Positions 47,248 to 60,934 are shown, numbered from the stretch's first letter. The stretch is DNA of 64,000 nt from Sanghuangporus weigelae (GCA_033182465.1 CP137320.1:1488001-1552000), one strand, 5' to 3'. Numbers and translations are program-made. Notes: generated from the letters alone by a model not told the origin.

Positions 47248-47481
47248 TTCGGTCGTTGAGTTAAGCATTAGCGCAAATAGACTGGCTGTTGCAACTCAGG
47301 GAGATACATAGATTGCGAATATGTTTTCGTGTATTTTCCTGTGAAAATTCCTAATTTTTTCCATCATGAGTAAAAGGAGATGACTGCGGGTGAAGCCGAT
47401 GGCCTTTATACCAAATCGACGTCATTCATCAACCTCAATCTCGTCTCTCGTCTTTCTCCTACCCTCACTGGCTTTGGTAAA

Positions 47482-50109
47482 ATGCTCGCTTGCCTAGCTG
47501 GGCGACAGCATTTAAGGCCAATCTGTCTGGCCTATCGCGCCTCTCGCGTCCAAAGACATGCACAATACACGTTCAACTTACGCGCACGGGACGCGTTGAT
47601 CACACGACGCGCTTGGAGTTCTTCTTCTCAACGAAAACAGGAAGACAAGGACAGCGGCAAAGGCGATAGTAGCAGCAAAGATACTAAACGTCCTAAGCCG
47701 TCCTTCTTTAAGCGCGCAAAGACGATTGCAAGATGGACGGCTTTATTGGGCGCGTCAAGTGCTGCGGGTGTGCTACTTCTTGGCGGCGCGATCTTCTTGC
47801 ACGACGCGTTCACGTATACTAACAAGCACATCGACCGCGTTCCGGTACATCCCTTGGCGTTGCATCCTGAGGTGGGTGGTCCGAAGAAGCTACCCGTCGC
47901 GAAAGTCCTTGTTGGGGATGAGGAGGATGAGGAGAACAAGAAACTCATGTCTAAACCGCGGCTTGTCATTGTCGGTGGAGGATGGGGTGTGCGTCCTTCT
48001 CTTTTACACAATTATAGGCAACGAATGAAGATTGTTTAGGCCATGGGTATCCTTAGCGCTCTTCAACCCGGCCAGTATCACGTTACGCTAGTCTCTCCGG
48101 AGAACTTCACAACTTTCACGCCTCTTCTCCCGTGTACGTTCCTTCCTACTTTCAATCTTTAGCCTGATTCGCTCACATATATTGATAAAATGTACAGCTG
48201 CTGCTGTCGGTACGGTACAAGTTCGCAGTCTAATCGAGCCCTTGCGGAAGATCATCGCTAGACTCCGAGGTCACTACATGTGCGGCAAAGCAATCGATCT
48301 CGTCATGGGTGAACGGTTACTTGAAGTCGAGACCACAGGACCAAACGGCGAGAAGCATAACATTTACGTACCATACGATAAGCTAGTCATCGCCGTCGGC
48401 TCGACATCGACAACTCACGGTGTTACAGGGTTGGAGCACACCTTTCAGCTTAAGACAGTTGCGGATGCACAGGCTATTCGACGTAGGATATCGGATAATA
48501 TTGAGGCTGCTAGTTTGCCGACAACGACACCTGAGGAACGCAAGCGCTTGCTCAGTTTCATCATTTGCGGAGGCGGACCGACTGGTGTGGAAACAGCTGC
48601 TGTGCGTATATCTTCGGCACTCACGCATACGTTGCTTAAATCCAATTATAGGAAATCTACGACTTATGTCAAGAGGATATCATAAACTATGTGAGTGTCA
48701 TCAGGTAGCATTTCGCTTGGCCTTATACACTGAAATTATTTCTTGGTTTTAGTATCCTAAATTATGTCGCGAGAAGATCTCCATCAGTTTGATCCAGAGC
48801 AGGGAACATATCTTGAACACGGTAAGTTGACATGCACTTCTTCTGCTGGGATTCCTATTGAGGTGCTCTTGTCGTAGTATTCGGAAGCCATCTCCCAATA
48901 TGCTGAGGTGTGTGCTACCAGCTGGGCTTGGCGTATGGTCGTTCCAATCTTTTGTTTAGAACAAGTTCAAGCGAGACGGCGTCAATCTGATCACAAATGC
49001 CCGGTGCGTTGTACGTTCAAAAAGACGGATCGGAATCTAAAACCTTGATCCATAGCGTGAAAGAAATCCAACACGACAAAGTTTTATACACGGTACAGGA
49101 GGGCGACAAACTTGCGGAACACGATCTCCCTTCAAACTTCGTCCTATGGTCAACGGGTATCGCGATGAATTCGTTTACGAAACGCGTGTCTTCTCTTTTG
49201 CCGAATCAAGTTCACTTCAAAGCAATTGAGGTGGATGCGCACTTGCGTGTGAAGGGAGCACCACTGGGAACGGTTTACGCGATCGGGGACGCCAGTGTCG
49301 TAAGTTTTATCATTATTGCGGAGTAGAACTCTTTTTGAACCGGGTTTAGATGGAAACCAACCTCGTCGGTAATCTCTTGGAGCTCGTGGATGAGGCAGAT
49401 AGGAACCAAGACGGAAAGATCGACCTCGAGGAGTGGAGGATTATGGGTGAGTTTATCAACTTCATTCGAGAAACTTTTCGTATCTCACGAATTTCCTAGC
49501 TGCGCAAATCAGGAAGCGCGTTCCGATGGCAGAATCCCATTTGCAGAAAATCAGAGACCTTTTCGAGCGGTATGATACGGACAAGGATGATAGTCTCTCT
49601 TTGAACGAGTTAGCACTCCTTCTACAAGAGATCAGTAGCAAGATCACGCCTCTTCCTGCCGTGAGTATCTACCTATTTAAGGATCGCGAACTAGATGGCT
49701 GAAGATTCTCCTGCTCTAGACCGCTCAAGTCGCTTCGCAACAAGGCAAATACCTCGGGAAGAAGCTCTCCAAACTCTCGCGACAATGGGACATTCTCGCA
49801 GCGAATGATATACCCTTCACCGATGAGGCCGTTGGTGGGCCCTTCCGATACAAGCATCTCGGGAGCCTTGCGTACATCGGTAATGCAGCTGTATTTGACC
49901 TAAGCGGGCGCAGCTTTATGGGCGGCCTTGCTGCGATGTATGCGTGGCGCAGTGTGTACTGGAGCGAACAGGTTTCGTCTCGTACGAGAGCACTGCTTAT
50001 GTTCGATTGGATTATTCGGTTCGTTCGTCACTTTACGTTGACGTAGAAGTTAGCTCACACTTTGTTTGCTCTTAGTGGAATTTGGGGCAGGGACATTTCA
50101 CGGCTCTGA
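47482..50109 (+). CDS. External type II NADH dehydrogenase with EF-hands (NDE/NDB type)
   Basis: Non-proton-pumping NADH:ubiquinone oxidoreductase of the inner mitochondrial membrane facing the intermembrane space. The presequence MLACLAGRQHLRPICLAYRA is Arg-rich, and a membrane segment follows (WTALLGASSAAGVLLLGGAI). The FAD site is PRLVIVGGGWG (about 47956), joined to AMGILSALQPGQYHVTLVSP. The NAD site is SFIICGGGPTGVETAAE (about 48556). Two EF-hand loops are inserted near the C-terminus: DRNQDGKIDLEEW (about 49400) and DTDKDDSLSLNEL (about 49578). This is the domain order of calcium-regulated NDE1 of Neurospora and plant NDB. It ends RSVYWSEQVSSRTRALLMFD and WGRDISRL. Nine or so introns. 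Confidence 0.93.
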
Positions 50110-50303
50110 CTCCGTACCTTGAATCCATATCTGTTGATCTGTTTTTATTTTATTTTATCAGCTCTGCTGAATTGGATGTCGCTATTCTATTTGCTTGTCC
50201 TTGTTGAACGATGCTCGGCGCTTTCTTCTTAGAACGTAGCAATGATTTCTTCTATTCGTTGCCTTATCAATGCTATATATTTTGTCTTCCGGTATCGTCT
50301 ACT

Positions 50304-52205
50304 TTACTGATCCTGCCATTCGAATGAACCCATAAGTGCGACTCTCCCCGCTATCGAACCGGGACTCGGCATAAGAACGGTCATCTTACGTGCCCTCACG
50401 TCGATCGCCGTCCTGAAGATGTCTAAGCTGCGAAGGTTAATCAAGAACGCAAATAGAAACACGCACACTACGAAGAAAGCAACAACAGAAAGGTCCAGCA
50501 CTTCCTGGTCATATCTTTCATTCTCGTCCGGGTTTAGTGGAGCAAGGAGCGCAAGAACGGAGTTCAACAGACCCGATCCTTTCTGGACAGGGTCAACAGG
50601 GACAGGCTGGAGCTCCGACACAACACGCTGAGCGCCGATGGGCAGGGCACTCGAAGGTGCGATTGCACCACCGCCAATTCGGTATATCATCAAGTCGTTA
50701 AAGTTGATCGTGGTGGATAGAGGTGAGAGACGCGAGTCAGTGTTGAACTCGCTTTCTTCGGTTGTATTGCCAGGTGCTCCTTGTCGTTGGACGAGACCCG
50801 GAGGAGGGGAGATGTGCGTGCCGTACATGTAGTTGTGGATCTGGTATCGATGTACGCGTTCGTGATAGCTGATGTCGAGATCGACGACCTATTTTGCATG
50901 GTTGAGCAAGTAAAATTCGGGGGAAAGTCAATATGTACACTCACGCCTCCAGATTTCGGCAGTTTGATGACACTGAGCTTGGACCCAAACATGCGCTGCA
51001 TCTCGACATTAAGCTTCTCATGCCCAACGACAACGATGACATTGACTTGGGGAAAAAAGTACAATAGGAAATCAATAAGTACATCACGAAGTTTTCAAAC
51101 CACGTACTATGAAAAGCATCCACGCAAGTCTGTATAAGCGCAAACTTCTTCTCGCTTGCTGAGCCTGTTGATCCAGTAGCAAACGACGAAGGCGAGTCAA
51201 CAATGATGCCGGAACTCTTCCCTGTACACATTCGCATTAGAAACGAACGTTAGCTTCCTTCCGCATAAGCAAAGACCGTCAACGGCATGGCCCACCTAGC
51301 GGATCATTATCATGTCTCGAGATGACGTTTTCCCCAAGGTTCCGAATGAGTCGGTCTAAGAGAAGCGGGTTCTGTCGAACCTCTGCATGCCCATACCAGT
51401 AAACGAGAGGTACGAGCGCGGATGAAGCAAGGGCAGTGGGAGCTGATGTTGCTGTTGACCCTAACGAGTTAGCGGGTGTTTGAGTCGGGATGGGTGTGGT
51501 AATTGGGCACGCAGATATAGTGCCAGGTACTGTCCAGCCTCCCTACGAGCTCGGGATGAGGAACAAGCCATAGATATTGAAAGGACACAAACAGACCTCG
51601 CCTGGATCGACATTCACAAACATGGGAGCCCAGTCTTGCCCGGCCCGAACAGCATAATTTGCGATGATCTTGCATGCAGTCGTCTTGCCTGCATTTTCCG
51701 GGCCAACCACAAGCACACGTGGTGGACCATTTGGACCACCAGCCGATCCTTTTGGTATTGGTATTGGCGAATTCGGCGCTAGACTTAACGAACGAACGCG
51801 CATTTGCTCGAGAGCGAGATGCATATTCATATACGTCGCCATGGGTGTCTCATCTGAGATGTATTCAGTCGATGGTCTTCCTGTAACGTATATATAAACA
51901 TAAGTATGTTCCAATAAGCTCTATCAGCGGAATGGCTGCGACATATCTCGAGAGTGCATCCCTGCCAGGTATAAGCGGCGGCCTTGCACTCTAGTCCGCA
52001 TAGGTAGACAACGCCTTCTGCAAGCTCTGCGCCAAAGATCTCCGCTTGTCCTTTGATCAGCTACGGGAGTCGAATATATAAGCTTGGCAGTTGGAGATAC
52101 TGGCCTACATACCTTAATCGCTAAAGTGGTATCTGGATCCAGTTCGAATCGGTATTCCGTTTCCGGTTCCAGTACCCATGTCTTGGTTTGCTCGTCTGAT
52201 GACAT
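50304..52205 (-). CDS. CLP1: Pre-mRNA cleavage complex II protein Clp1
   Basis: Component of cleavage factor IA that binds Pcf11; the animal form has RNA 5'-OH kinase activity. Start MSSDEQTKTWVLEPETEYRF. The N-terminal beta domain includes LIKGQAEIFGAELAEGVVYL. The P-loop reads VLVVGPENAGKTTACKIIAN (Walker A GPENAGKTT, about 51700). Next are MFVNVDPGE, SGIIVDSPSSFATG, NVIVVVGHEKLNVEMQR and VVDLDISYHERVHRYQ. The C-domain ends RARKMTVLMPSPGSIAGRVA, LMGSFEWQDQ. The family's Walker A variant is present. At least six introns. Convergent with the NADH dehydrogenase, 195 bp apart. Confidence 0.9.
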
Positions 52206-53441
52206 GACAAACTGAGTAAAGTTTTCAACTCTACAATGACAAGTCGCGGTTAGATTGGCTCTCTGAATGATTGCTATTCTAGGGTTTTAAATAATCAGAT
52301 TGCACTAAGGTACTATTAGAGGTCCCAGTTGAATCAGCACAGTCGGCCGAGATGAATATCCTCAGCACACGAAAGTATAGTACAGTGGTAAAGTGGCCTT
52401 CGAGTCCACGCGAATGTTGATGGATCGGATGCTCTGACAATCAGTGTCTTCAGTTCTTATGAACGATCGCGATGGTCAACACGAAGTTAAGTTGAAGTTG
52501 GTTGGAACTCAAGATGTTCTACACGTGACTTGCCCATAAGTAACAAATAGTGACAAACATGATTCATCATCTAATGCCACGGGCTATCATATGTGTTATT
52601 TACCGGTTCATCGAAAGAATTCTGGTTCAGGCCCGAAGAGGACTTGCAGAGAATGTGATGCGGATGCTTTCCGGCAGCACAGATCCGATCGACAAAGGCG
52701 AGTACTCAAGCGCCCGGTTTCCCTCCAGCAAGCCGGTTGGGTTGGTTCTTTGAGGATCCGACGTACCGTATGCTTTGGATGATCTTGAAGTTATCTTTAT
52801 ATCGGCACAGCAAATGTGGCCCGCTGAAACATGAACAGTCAACCATCCATCAGTGGCACATCCATCCACCTGGATTTAGGATCATTCTTTGCAAAATCAC
52901 CGGTCAGCAAAACTTACTTACTCACGCGGTGCACAACAAACAGATTTCATTTCCACTACTTTCGGGCACCGCTTGACGGCCACGTAAAATTTGTTCTTGG
53001 GATTTGATGACAACACCTAGCGATAAGAATCAGTCTGGACGGAATATAACTTCAATCCCGATCAGCGTCTCGGACTGGCACCGGACATACTTATTATTCT
53101 ACCCTGTTCTTCTTGCCTTGGCGATACTTCTCTTTATACCGTTATCTTTATTTTGATGTTCTTCTTTTCTAGGCCAAACATGGTGAAAAGAACCATCCGA
53201 CGGGCTTCAGCGGAGACCTCGGGGCACAAGAATAAGGTTTGTTTTGCCGCGTGTATCTGATGCTTACGCAAGATGCTGATATTATTCATTTATTTCTCGT
53301 TTCAAACTAGCCGGAATTCTTCTCAATCCATATGTGTTCTCATCTCATATATAAGTTAAACATGCTTCTTCCGAGGGCTCGCCCCTCTGCCCTCAGCTTT
53401 CTGGCTCAAAGTTGCCCAGCTTCTCTTGTTCGTGTCTTGAA
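52206..53441. other. Long intergenic region upstream of Clp1 and of the second transporter
   Basis: About 1.2 kb between divergent genes. Open stretches of 60-80 codons occur on both strands near 52600-52980 without a recognisable family. A tRNA-like D-arm word at about 52376 lacks a T-arm. I see no gene. Confidence 0.35.
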
Positions 53442-55984
53442 ATGTCAAAAGAAGAGAGTATTTCGAGCAAGCAGCAATCGGACGTTGCAATTGCCGCAGA
53501 CTTTCGGGATGTCGATATAGCCGCCCAGGTTGCTGCTGGTGGTTATGGCGATTCAATAGGCGAAGAGGATGCCTTGCGAATCCGGTATGCAATCTGTGCC
53601 TTAACTAGGTCAGGCCCATTGACCGAAGCTACGTAGGAGAAAGATCGATTGGCATCTTATGCCGTTGATGTGCAGTAAGTACTATTTTGCTGGGAAGACG
53701 AAACTGAAAATTTTCTGACCATGGATTAGTTCTTTACTTGTATGTAGGGGAAAATGCGGGGGTGAGATCCCTTGTTGATTTTGTTTTTCAGAATGCAATT
53801 TGCGGATAAGACAACTCTCGGTCAATCAGCAGTCCTTGGGTTAAAGTAGGCTGCTTCCCCAGCCGTTTGACAGCTTCATGATGACTGATTCAATATAGTC
53901 AATCAACTCATCTCACGGCGAACCAATTCAATTGGCTTGGGACAATATTTTACCTGAGTTTTTTAGTATTTGAGTATCCTCAAAATCTTGCTTTGCAATA
54001 CTTCCCAGTCGGTAAATGGATGAGGTACGCTATGCACACTTCCTCCCCAGTCATGGCCTGTTCCTCAGGCACCTTCATAGCGTCAACATTTTTGTTTGGT
54101 CGGTTGCCCTATGTGCGCATGCTGCATGCACAAGTTTTGGGGGACTCTTCGCTTGTCGGTTTATACTCGGCATGTGCGAAGGTTCAATCACAGCAGGTAG
54201 GAATGGATAAAACAACTATGACTCTTCTATAGGGAGTACCTAACGCCATTCTTTCTGGAAGGCTTCCTAATCGTGACGTCAATGTTCTATACTCACGCCG
54301 AGCAGACACTCCGCGTTGGCTACTGGTGTATGTACCTTGGCTCCGTTAAGCGCGTTTCATCACTAACGCTTAACCTTCTCCCACCTTAGTCCTTATGAAT
54401 GGTTTAGCCGTCATTATTCTCGGATTCATTTCCTTCGGCGTTCTGCATGCGAAGACGGATAATTTTGAGCCGTGGCAATGGTTCGGATTTTTTATTTTAT
54501 TCGGACGTCTTCCTACTTATCAGTTCAATCAAACAGGCTCTTCATCATTACAGGACTAATGACACTCGTAGTGGCTGTCGTCTTCTGGTGCGTTACGCTT
54601 TATTTTGAGCAGCGACGTGGAAACTTAAGCTCTGAATTGCAAGGTTCATTTTCCCCGATTCTCCGGCGAATGCGAAGTTTTTAAGCACCGAAGAGAAGCG
54701 CCTTGCGGTACTTCGGATCAAATCTAACCAGACAGGGGTTGAAAACAAACACTTCAAACTCAACCAGTGAGTAAAGTGTCTCCTGATACAGAATTCGGTG
54801 GTGACGTTTCAAAGGCTGTACGAGTCACTACTAGACCCGAAGACATGGCTATTCGCTTTGATCGTCGCGTTGAGGTGCGTGCATACACCCGGGATTTGAG
54901 ATATACACCTGACAATTTTTTTTGCTAAGCCAAATCCAGAACTCGGTAAAATGCTAAATGCTTCATCAAATATACTAGCTTCTGACCTTAGTCTTAGCTT
55001 ACTAACCAACGTCAGCTAATAGTAAGGTTGTTTGGGTATGTCAGAGCATTTGCTGGATCTTCAGTCACTGTTTGAATAATGTACGTTTACAGATTTTCAA
55101 CTCTTGAGACTACACTACTAGGATGTGTTGATGGCGTGGTAAGTTTCACATTCTCATATTATGAAGGCTGACATTCATGCAATCGGTTCCTTAGGTTGTT
55201 AGTAAGTATTTATTCGAAGAATGTTATGCTGCCCATACTGAATGCGAATTTATGAAGTGATCGCAATATTTGGAGCAACAAAAGTCGCATCTGTATTTCG
55301 GAATACTCGTTCCATTGTCGTTTCCGCATGGATAGTCCCTGCAGTTGTTGGAGGCATCCTTGTGATTACCTTGCCCTTTACAAACAAGATTGGATTGTTA
55401 TTTTCTTATTGGACTGCACGTAAGCCAGTTCATATTCCATGTTTATGGAGGTTGGGTCCTGACGGATCTTATGTCGTCAGTTATTGGCAACGGCTGTCTT
55501 CCAGTCTTACTTGGATGGGCCAATAACGTCACTGCTGGACACAGCAAAGTAAGCATATAAACTTGTACGATCGTCTTTCAAGCTAATCTGTTATCTAGCG
55601 AATATCAACGAATGCTATCATTCTTATTGCATACGCAGTAGGCAATGCTTGCGGACCGCTGATGTGGCACGCATCGTACCAGCCTCGGTAAGGGTTGTCC
55701 AATGGTTCTACTCGGAAATTTGAACTCACCATGAAATTAGCAATCGAATTCCTTGGGCAATCATCATCGCATGCAATGGTGCAGCCGCTGTCCTGAGCAT
55801 ATTCATTCGCATCTATCTAGTCCGCGAAAACAGCATCCGCGAAAGGCAGCCCTCTGACACCATATATGAAGATGTGTACATTGTGGTTCAAGACGAGACT
55901 GGCGTGGAAGCCAAGAAGAAAGTCGATAAGGCCTTCTTGGATCTCACCGACAGACAGAATAAGGATTATCGGTATCTTCTGTAG
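53442..55984 (+). CDS. Second Dal5/allantoate permease-type MFS transporter
   Basis: Plasma-membrane anion:cation symporter of the fungal ACS family; substrates in the family include allantoate, nicotinate and other carboxylates. Start MSKEESISSKQQSDVAIAAD. Spliced blocks follow family order: RRKIDWHLMPL, MQFADKTTLGQSAVLGLN, SFLVFEYPQNLALQYFPVGK, WMSVNIFVW, GGLFACRFILGMCEGSITAG, FISFGVLHAKTDNFEPWQW, FPDSPANAKFLSTEEKRLAV, NQTGVENKHFKLNQ, LDPKTWLFAL, NQRQLIVRLFGFSTLETTLL, GWANNVTAGHSKRISTNAI and CGPLMWHASYQPR. It ends VDKAFLDLTDRQNKDYRYLL. I could join almost all exons in phase across about twelve introns, so it looks intact. Convergent with Ctf18. Confidence 0.85.
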
Positions 55985-56125
55985 GCCACACTCTTGCGTA
56001 CTATACAATATCTATTTCGCACTATGCACGATGGATAATGATATTTGACTCTCAGTCTATGCCTTATGTGTTTCTAACATGAATGTGGGTGTCAGACTAT
56101 ACTATCGAGTACGGAACAGAGTATG

Positions 56126-59100
56126 CTACAAGAATGATGATATTTTCACGGGTTTCCTTACAGCAGCGGAATTTCCTTCATTGAAGCGATATGATACCTT
56201 GAACTTAGCTGAGCCTATCCCTTCGACACTCGCAGTAATGCCCTTTCTTCTCTTCGAAGATGGGGCAGTGGTCAGGGCAATCGGACGTCCGAAGAAGTCG
56301 ACAGGAGGCTTTCAGGACGAGGACTCAATGTTATTTCATAATCTATAGCCATATGACTCACCTTATCTGCTATATCCACAATTTCTGATTTGCGCTTGCC
56401 TAAATGAGACAGGCTTGTACTTGCTTTTGGAGCGTATGTCGAGTTGCCGTTATCATTCTTGCTCGTCCTTTATCAGAAGTAATTTGCATAAGCTTGATGG
56501 CGGCAGAACTGAAGTAGTCACTTACTTGAACATGTCAAAGGTCTTTGTCTTGCCACGCCCAACAATTTCCGCGTGGCGAGCAATAACCTGAGCATCAATC
56601 TACAGAAGCATTGGTTATTTTCTCAATTTCGCAGTCTTGAAGCATGCGTACCTCTCCAGCAATTACATGGCGCGTGGCATAGCGCTGAACAGCAAGATCT
56701 GTTGCCCTCTTCCCTTCGTAGGTTATGAATGCATCAATTGGACTGATTTACGAAAGTCAGAACCGTAGTTTTATACGTTTGGATGTGGATGCACTTACGG
56801 TTCTAGCCTGTATATAAGCTGACCATCCTCTGCCTTCTCCTGGATAAAACACAGATCAAGGGAAACCATAATATCAACAAGCCTTGAAAGAAGTGCTCGC
56901 TCTTGTGGTTTGGTGACCTGCCTGTTAATCTTTTTTTTTTTTTTGGAGTAAGTAACTAGAAAAGTGTCAAGAGTTATAAATCTTACTGGGCGCATTGGAG
57001 GAGAAATTATCCGATTAAGGTATGGTGCGAGCTCAAGTTGCATGACTTCATTCGATAGGAAATGCCGCAGACCTGCGCAACGTTGGCCAGAAGCAGACTG
57101 AACACACTTTGCAAGTGACTTGTAAATTTCTTCGTTCGTCCGCGTCTTCATCAGAGCCTGAATGCAAAGCGATCACTCCCAAGAGCAAATGTCAAAAAAG
57201 GTTAAAAATCTCACATCCCAATCGGCTTTCGGACGATCCACCTTTGATCCACCTCGCTCATTGAATAACGGAAAAAACGGCACCAGGGTATAGGAGAGAT
57301 ACGGCATCAAACCATACTCTCTTTCGGAACGCATAGCAGTAGACAAAGAGTCAAATGCTACCAGCCAACTGGTAGCTGCCTCGTGCCTTGAAAGAGATGC
57401 TTCGTAATGCCGTAGATTGGCGTAGTGTTCGAAGCAACCTGCGAGAGACAAGCAATCAGTACAGATTTAGAAATTAGATGCTTGATAACTCACCTAATGC
57501 AACCTTGTCAACCGAGCCGGTAACATCGATGTCCGCACTCAAACGACTAACATATCGATTCTCCTCGAGTTCGGTCATGCCGAGCTCTTTTACTCGCTTT
57601 CTTGCGACAGGAGCGAATAGGCTGTTCAGAACGGAAGAAAAAGAGGAATCGCCCTCTTTCATGCCCACGGTGGCCGAACGGATGACGGGTTCAGTAACTT
57701 CCTGTTGGCGGGCTTTGATAAACTGTATGAAGTTGGCATAAATATCATTACGTGAAGGTGCAGTGGCGACGCTCACCTGAAGAGTGTTGAGGCACCCCCG
57801 CATGTCTCCCTTTGCGATACCGACCAGCGTCGTCAAAGCACGCGACTCTGCCCGCAATCCTTCCATCTCGCAGATGGATTTAAGCCTTTTGGTGAGATAA
57901 ATATCTGCAGGGCGGGTAAATCGAATGATTCGGGCATATTGTCGAAGCTTCGTTAGGGAAGAGGCGTATAGATCGTTGCAAATACAGATGATCGGTCTTA
58001 AAAGGGGCCTCTTAGTGTCTTTGTTTTTGTCTTTCCGTCCTGGGCTCGAGGTCAGATGTATTGCTTTCAACAGATTGGTCTTACGAACCTTTCTTCCTCG
58101 CGTTGTCGAATGTCAACCCAATGAGCTTGTGAATAAACGTTGACGACTAGATGCAAAAGCTTCAACATGATACACCTTGATAAATAATACATGAGCTCAC
58201 GTTCTCGCCGGCACCCGTCGCTCCGTCAATTTCATCAATTACGAGGCAGACCGGCTTTTTGCTTCCTACAGCTGAACCGGATTCCAATGTGGGACGTATC
58301 CGATCGTCAATCACTTGCCCAGATCGTGAATCGCTAGAAACTGTTTAAAAATTGCTTATGCAATTGGCATGACCGAGTCCATCGCGCACCTAGCGTTGAT
58401 CTCCATTACTTCATAACCCGCCTGTCGAGCAACGACGTGTGCGAGCGTCGTCTTCCCGTACCCAGCGGGTCCGGACAAAAGGAGAATCTGCACGACGTGT
58501 CGGATACCTCCAAACAAGTAGTTATACAGGCTGCTCACCTTTTCTCGTGGTCGATGGTATACATCTTCGTATATGTTTTCCTGGATAGAACATTAGAATT
58601 TCAAGTATGTCGTTAGAATCATCATCACCAACCAAGTTTGAATTTTGGTTTGCAGGGGCTCTGCTTTGTTTGCCAAGTGCCTTTCTCTTCCCGAATACGC
58701 AGAAATCCCATTCCTTCAGCCAAGCTAGCGTATCGCGGTGCACTCGCTCATCTCCCAGCAGGTCTATGAAGCGAGCAGGGCGATAGCGGTCAACCCAGAG
58801 TTCGTTGTTCACTAACTTTAAAGCGGTCGATGAAGAGGGCTCTACTTCACTAAAGCAAGATTAGCAAATGCAGCTTGTCAGACTTGCGAAGCACGTACGA
58901 TTCCATAAGCTTGGTCGCTGTGATTTCTGAAAGCTGATCCTTGAGTCTATGGATTGGTCTCTCAAGTAAATTTCCGAAGTGCTGTCTCTCTGTTGCCTGT
59001 GTTGAATGACTTCCATTAGAAGAACTCCAGAAAGAAACAAGGAGAATCTTACAGTGCGAAATTTTGATTTCACCTTCCTTCTGAAAATCATGGTCTTGCC

Positions 59101-59795
59101 ATCGAACGCTGTCGCGGTGATCGAGCTGGAGAGAACCGATGCACTCGATAATCGTGGTTCTCTTGGTTCCGGGAGTTCATTGCCTGCACGTCCACACGGA
59201 TGCAGAATCTGGCTTAGGGATGGCAGTTCGTCTTTTTGAAAAACAGTTCTTAAATTCTATGAATTGGGAGAATATCGATAAGGCGCACCTTGGGAGCCAG
59301 CTAGAGCCTCCTCGAGGCTACACGCTATATTTGGTTTCTCGGAATCATCAAGCAAGCCTGTTGATGCAAAAGTTCCATTCACCACCTCAAGTGTAAGTGA
59401 CTTCAAGCCACCGCCGTCTATTCTGACAATCTCCTCATTGCATGTTCTAGTTTCGACCGAAAAAGAGGATCCCTTTCCTAGGCTGCTTGATGTCTGAGAG
59501 TCCTGAAGTGCACCTGTACTTGGCACATCATCCAGATCACCGGCGTCCTCGAGAAGTCCATTCGACATGAAGGTACTTTCTCTCGACTTCTGTAACCATC
59601 CCGCGTCTCGGCTCAACAGCCCGTCAAGCTTTACATTCGCTGAGTCCTCCACCACTTTTGCATGCTTCATATTGAGAACGGAAGTGAATAAGAGTAATGG
59701 CCTCACTCACACGTCTCCTCTTGGGTGCAGAAATCCTCCAACAACCCATTCGCCACGAATGAGTTAGAATTCGCGTTTAGTTGGTCCATATCCAT
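56126..59795 (-). CDS. CTF18: Ctf18, large subunit of the alternative clamp loader
   Basis: AAA+ subunit of Ctf18-RFC, which loads PCNA and supports sister-chromatid cohesion. Start [20 protein letters not shown]; the first about 250 residues are polar. Then [20 protein letters not shown], Walker [21 protein letters not shown] (about 58470) and Walker [16 protein letters not shown] (about 58240). Next are [40 protein letters not shown] and the collar region [20 protein letters not shown]. The extreme C-terminus, [20 protein letters not shown] ending SSFL, is the segment that binds Ctf8-Dcc1. Stop at 56126-56128. Ten or more introns, one with a long T run near 56930. Confidence 0.92.
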
Positions 59796-60100
59796 ATATC
59801 CGGGAGGTTGCAAGACACCCAGCATACTGCTCCGAGTTCATGTATCGATGGAAGTCGTTTGCGGAAAGTGCAGTAAGCAAGTTGCTAGTGGAGGAAGTGT
59901 TACGGGTTACAACGCGTCCCGTCACATCGCGTGGCTGTATCTGGTTTGTCACTTAAAGTATTTGTATGCCGAAAGTCAAGTACAATCTTCTTTATTGTGT
60001 TCTACAGTAACGAAAGCCAGGTGCATAGCGTAAATAATGTACATAAATTTCCGATATAAACCATAAGGTTCAAAGTAAAGATTCCAAAAGTCAAAGCAAG
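59796..60100. other. Intergenic region between Ctf18 and the DUF6593-like gene
   Basis: About 305 bp upstream of Ctf18, AT-rich near 60040. A 62-codon minus-strand open stretch ends in frame-shifted overlap with the Ctf18 start and is not supported. Confidence 0.35.
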
Positions 60101-60934
60101 TTACATCGTATTTCGACGAAAGGTGGCTAGTGATTCCTTTACGTGAGACAGGACTGACTGAACCTCCGTTTCGCAGCCATCAACTAGAGGAAAGTGATAG
60201 CGAGGAAGATGAAATCGCGTTCTTCGCATGATGTTTACGAAGATGAACCCAACTGGCGTAAGAATAGTAAGACAATGCTTCAAGACAGCAACTTACTACC
60301 TACCGAGCAGTTCAGCGATTGCAGTTTCCGGCAGATCCTCAAATTCCAGATAATCGGTCCCAACTTTCGGTATAGGAGAAGGTGAGAGGGTGCTGCCCAA
60401 TTGAACACATCGTTCATAAAATCTCGCTACAATTTCTCTTGTATCTGGGTTACACGCCTATGATTGAATACAGGTCAACCGATCGAGCGCATGAGAGAAA
60501 ATAGGGACCTACGATGAGAGAGTGACGCGTTGCAATCCAATGGTATCCCAGCCGTGTGGGAATCGAGAGGGTGTCTGAACTACGAATGAAAAAGATGGTC
60601 ATCGAAAACATATGAGATGGCTTTCTGAAGTAACTCACCTAGCATCTATACTTTCGCAGCCACCAAAGAGATCCGGGAGCTTGATGGGTTCACTGTTCGT
60701 AATGCGAATGAGGCCGCCGGATTTTTTCTCCCTGCCAGTCCACTCGATTTCAACTACAGCAGACCCATGCTCATTCAAAATCCTGGTGTTCCGGGAAGCT
60801 ATGTCCGTGATAGCGTTGTCTTTTCCTAATATATACGACGCTCTCGTGAGAATGGTGTATTTCGGTCGACCAGAAGCAGGTTCAACGAGCTCGGTGTTGA
60901 GCATGTCCGCTTGTTTGAATTTCAGCAGCATCAT
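60101..60934 (-). CDS. DUF6593-like basidiomycete protein
   Basis: Function unknown. Start MMLLKFKQADMLNTELVEPA, then RPKYTILTRASYILGKDNAI, RNTRILNEHGSAVVEIEWTG and ITNSEPIKLPDLFG. After an intron come TLSIPTRLGYHWIATRHSL, then CNPDTREIVARFYERCV, YLEFEDLPETAIAELLG and a hydrophobic end FIFVNIMRRTRFHLPRYHFP. The order (small beta-rich domain, 'G..Y.W' motif, 'A.F' strand, C-terminal hydrophobic helix-like segment followed by R-rich tail) is the usual DUF6593 pattern expanded in mushrooms. Three or four short introns. Stop at 60101-60103. The start overlaps the stop of the doubtful small gene upstream, so the 5' end may need revision. Confidence 0.62.

Noticed and set aside
52370-52450. tRNA-like D-arm word (AGTATAGTACAGTGGTAAAG)
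   Set aside because: No T-arm with TTCRANNC and no acceptor pairing nearby; the cloverleaf cannot be closed.
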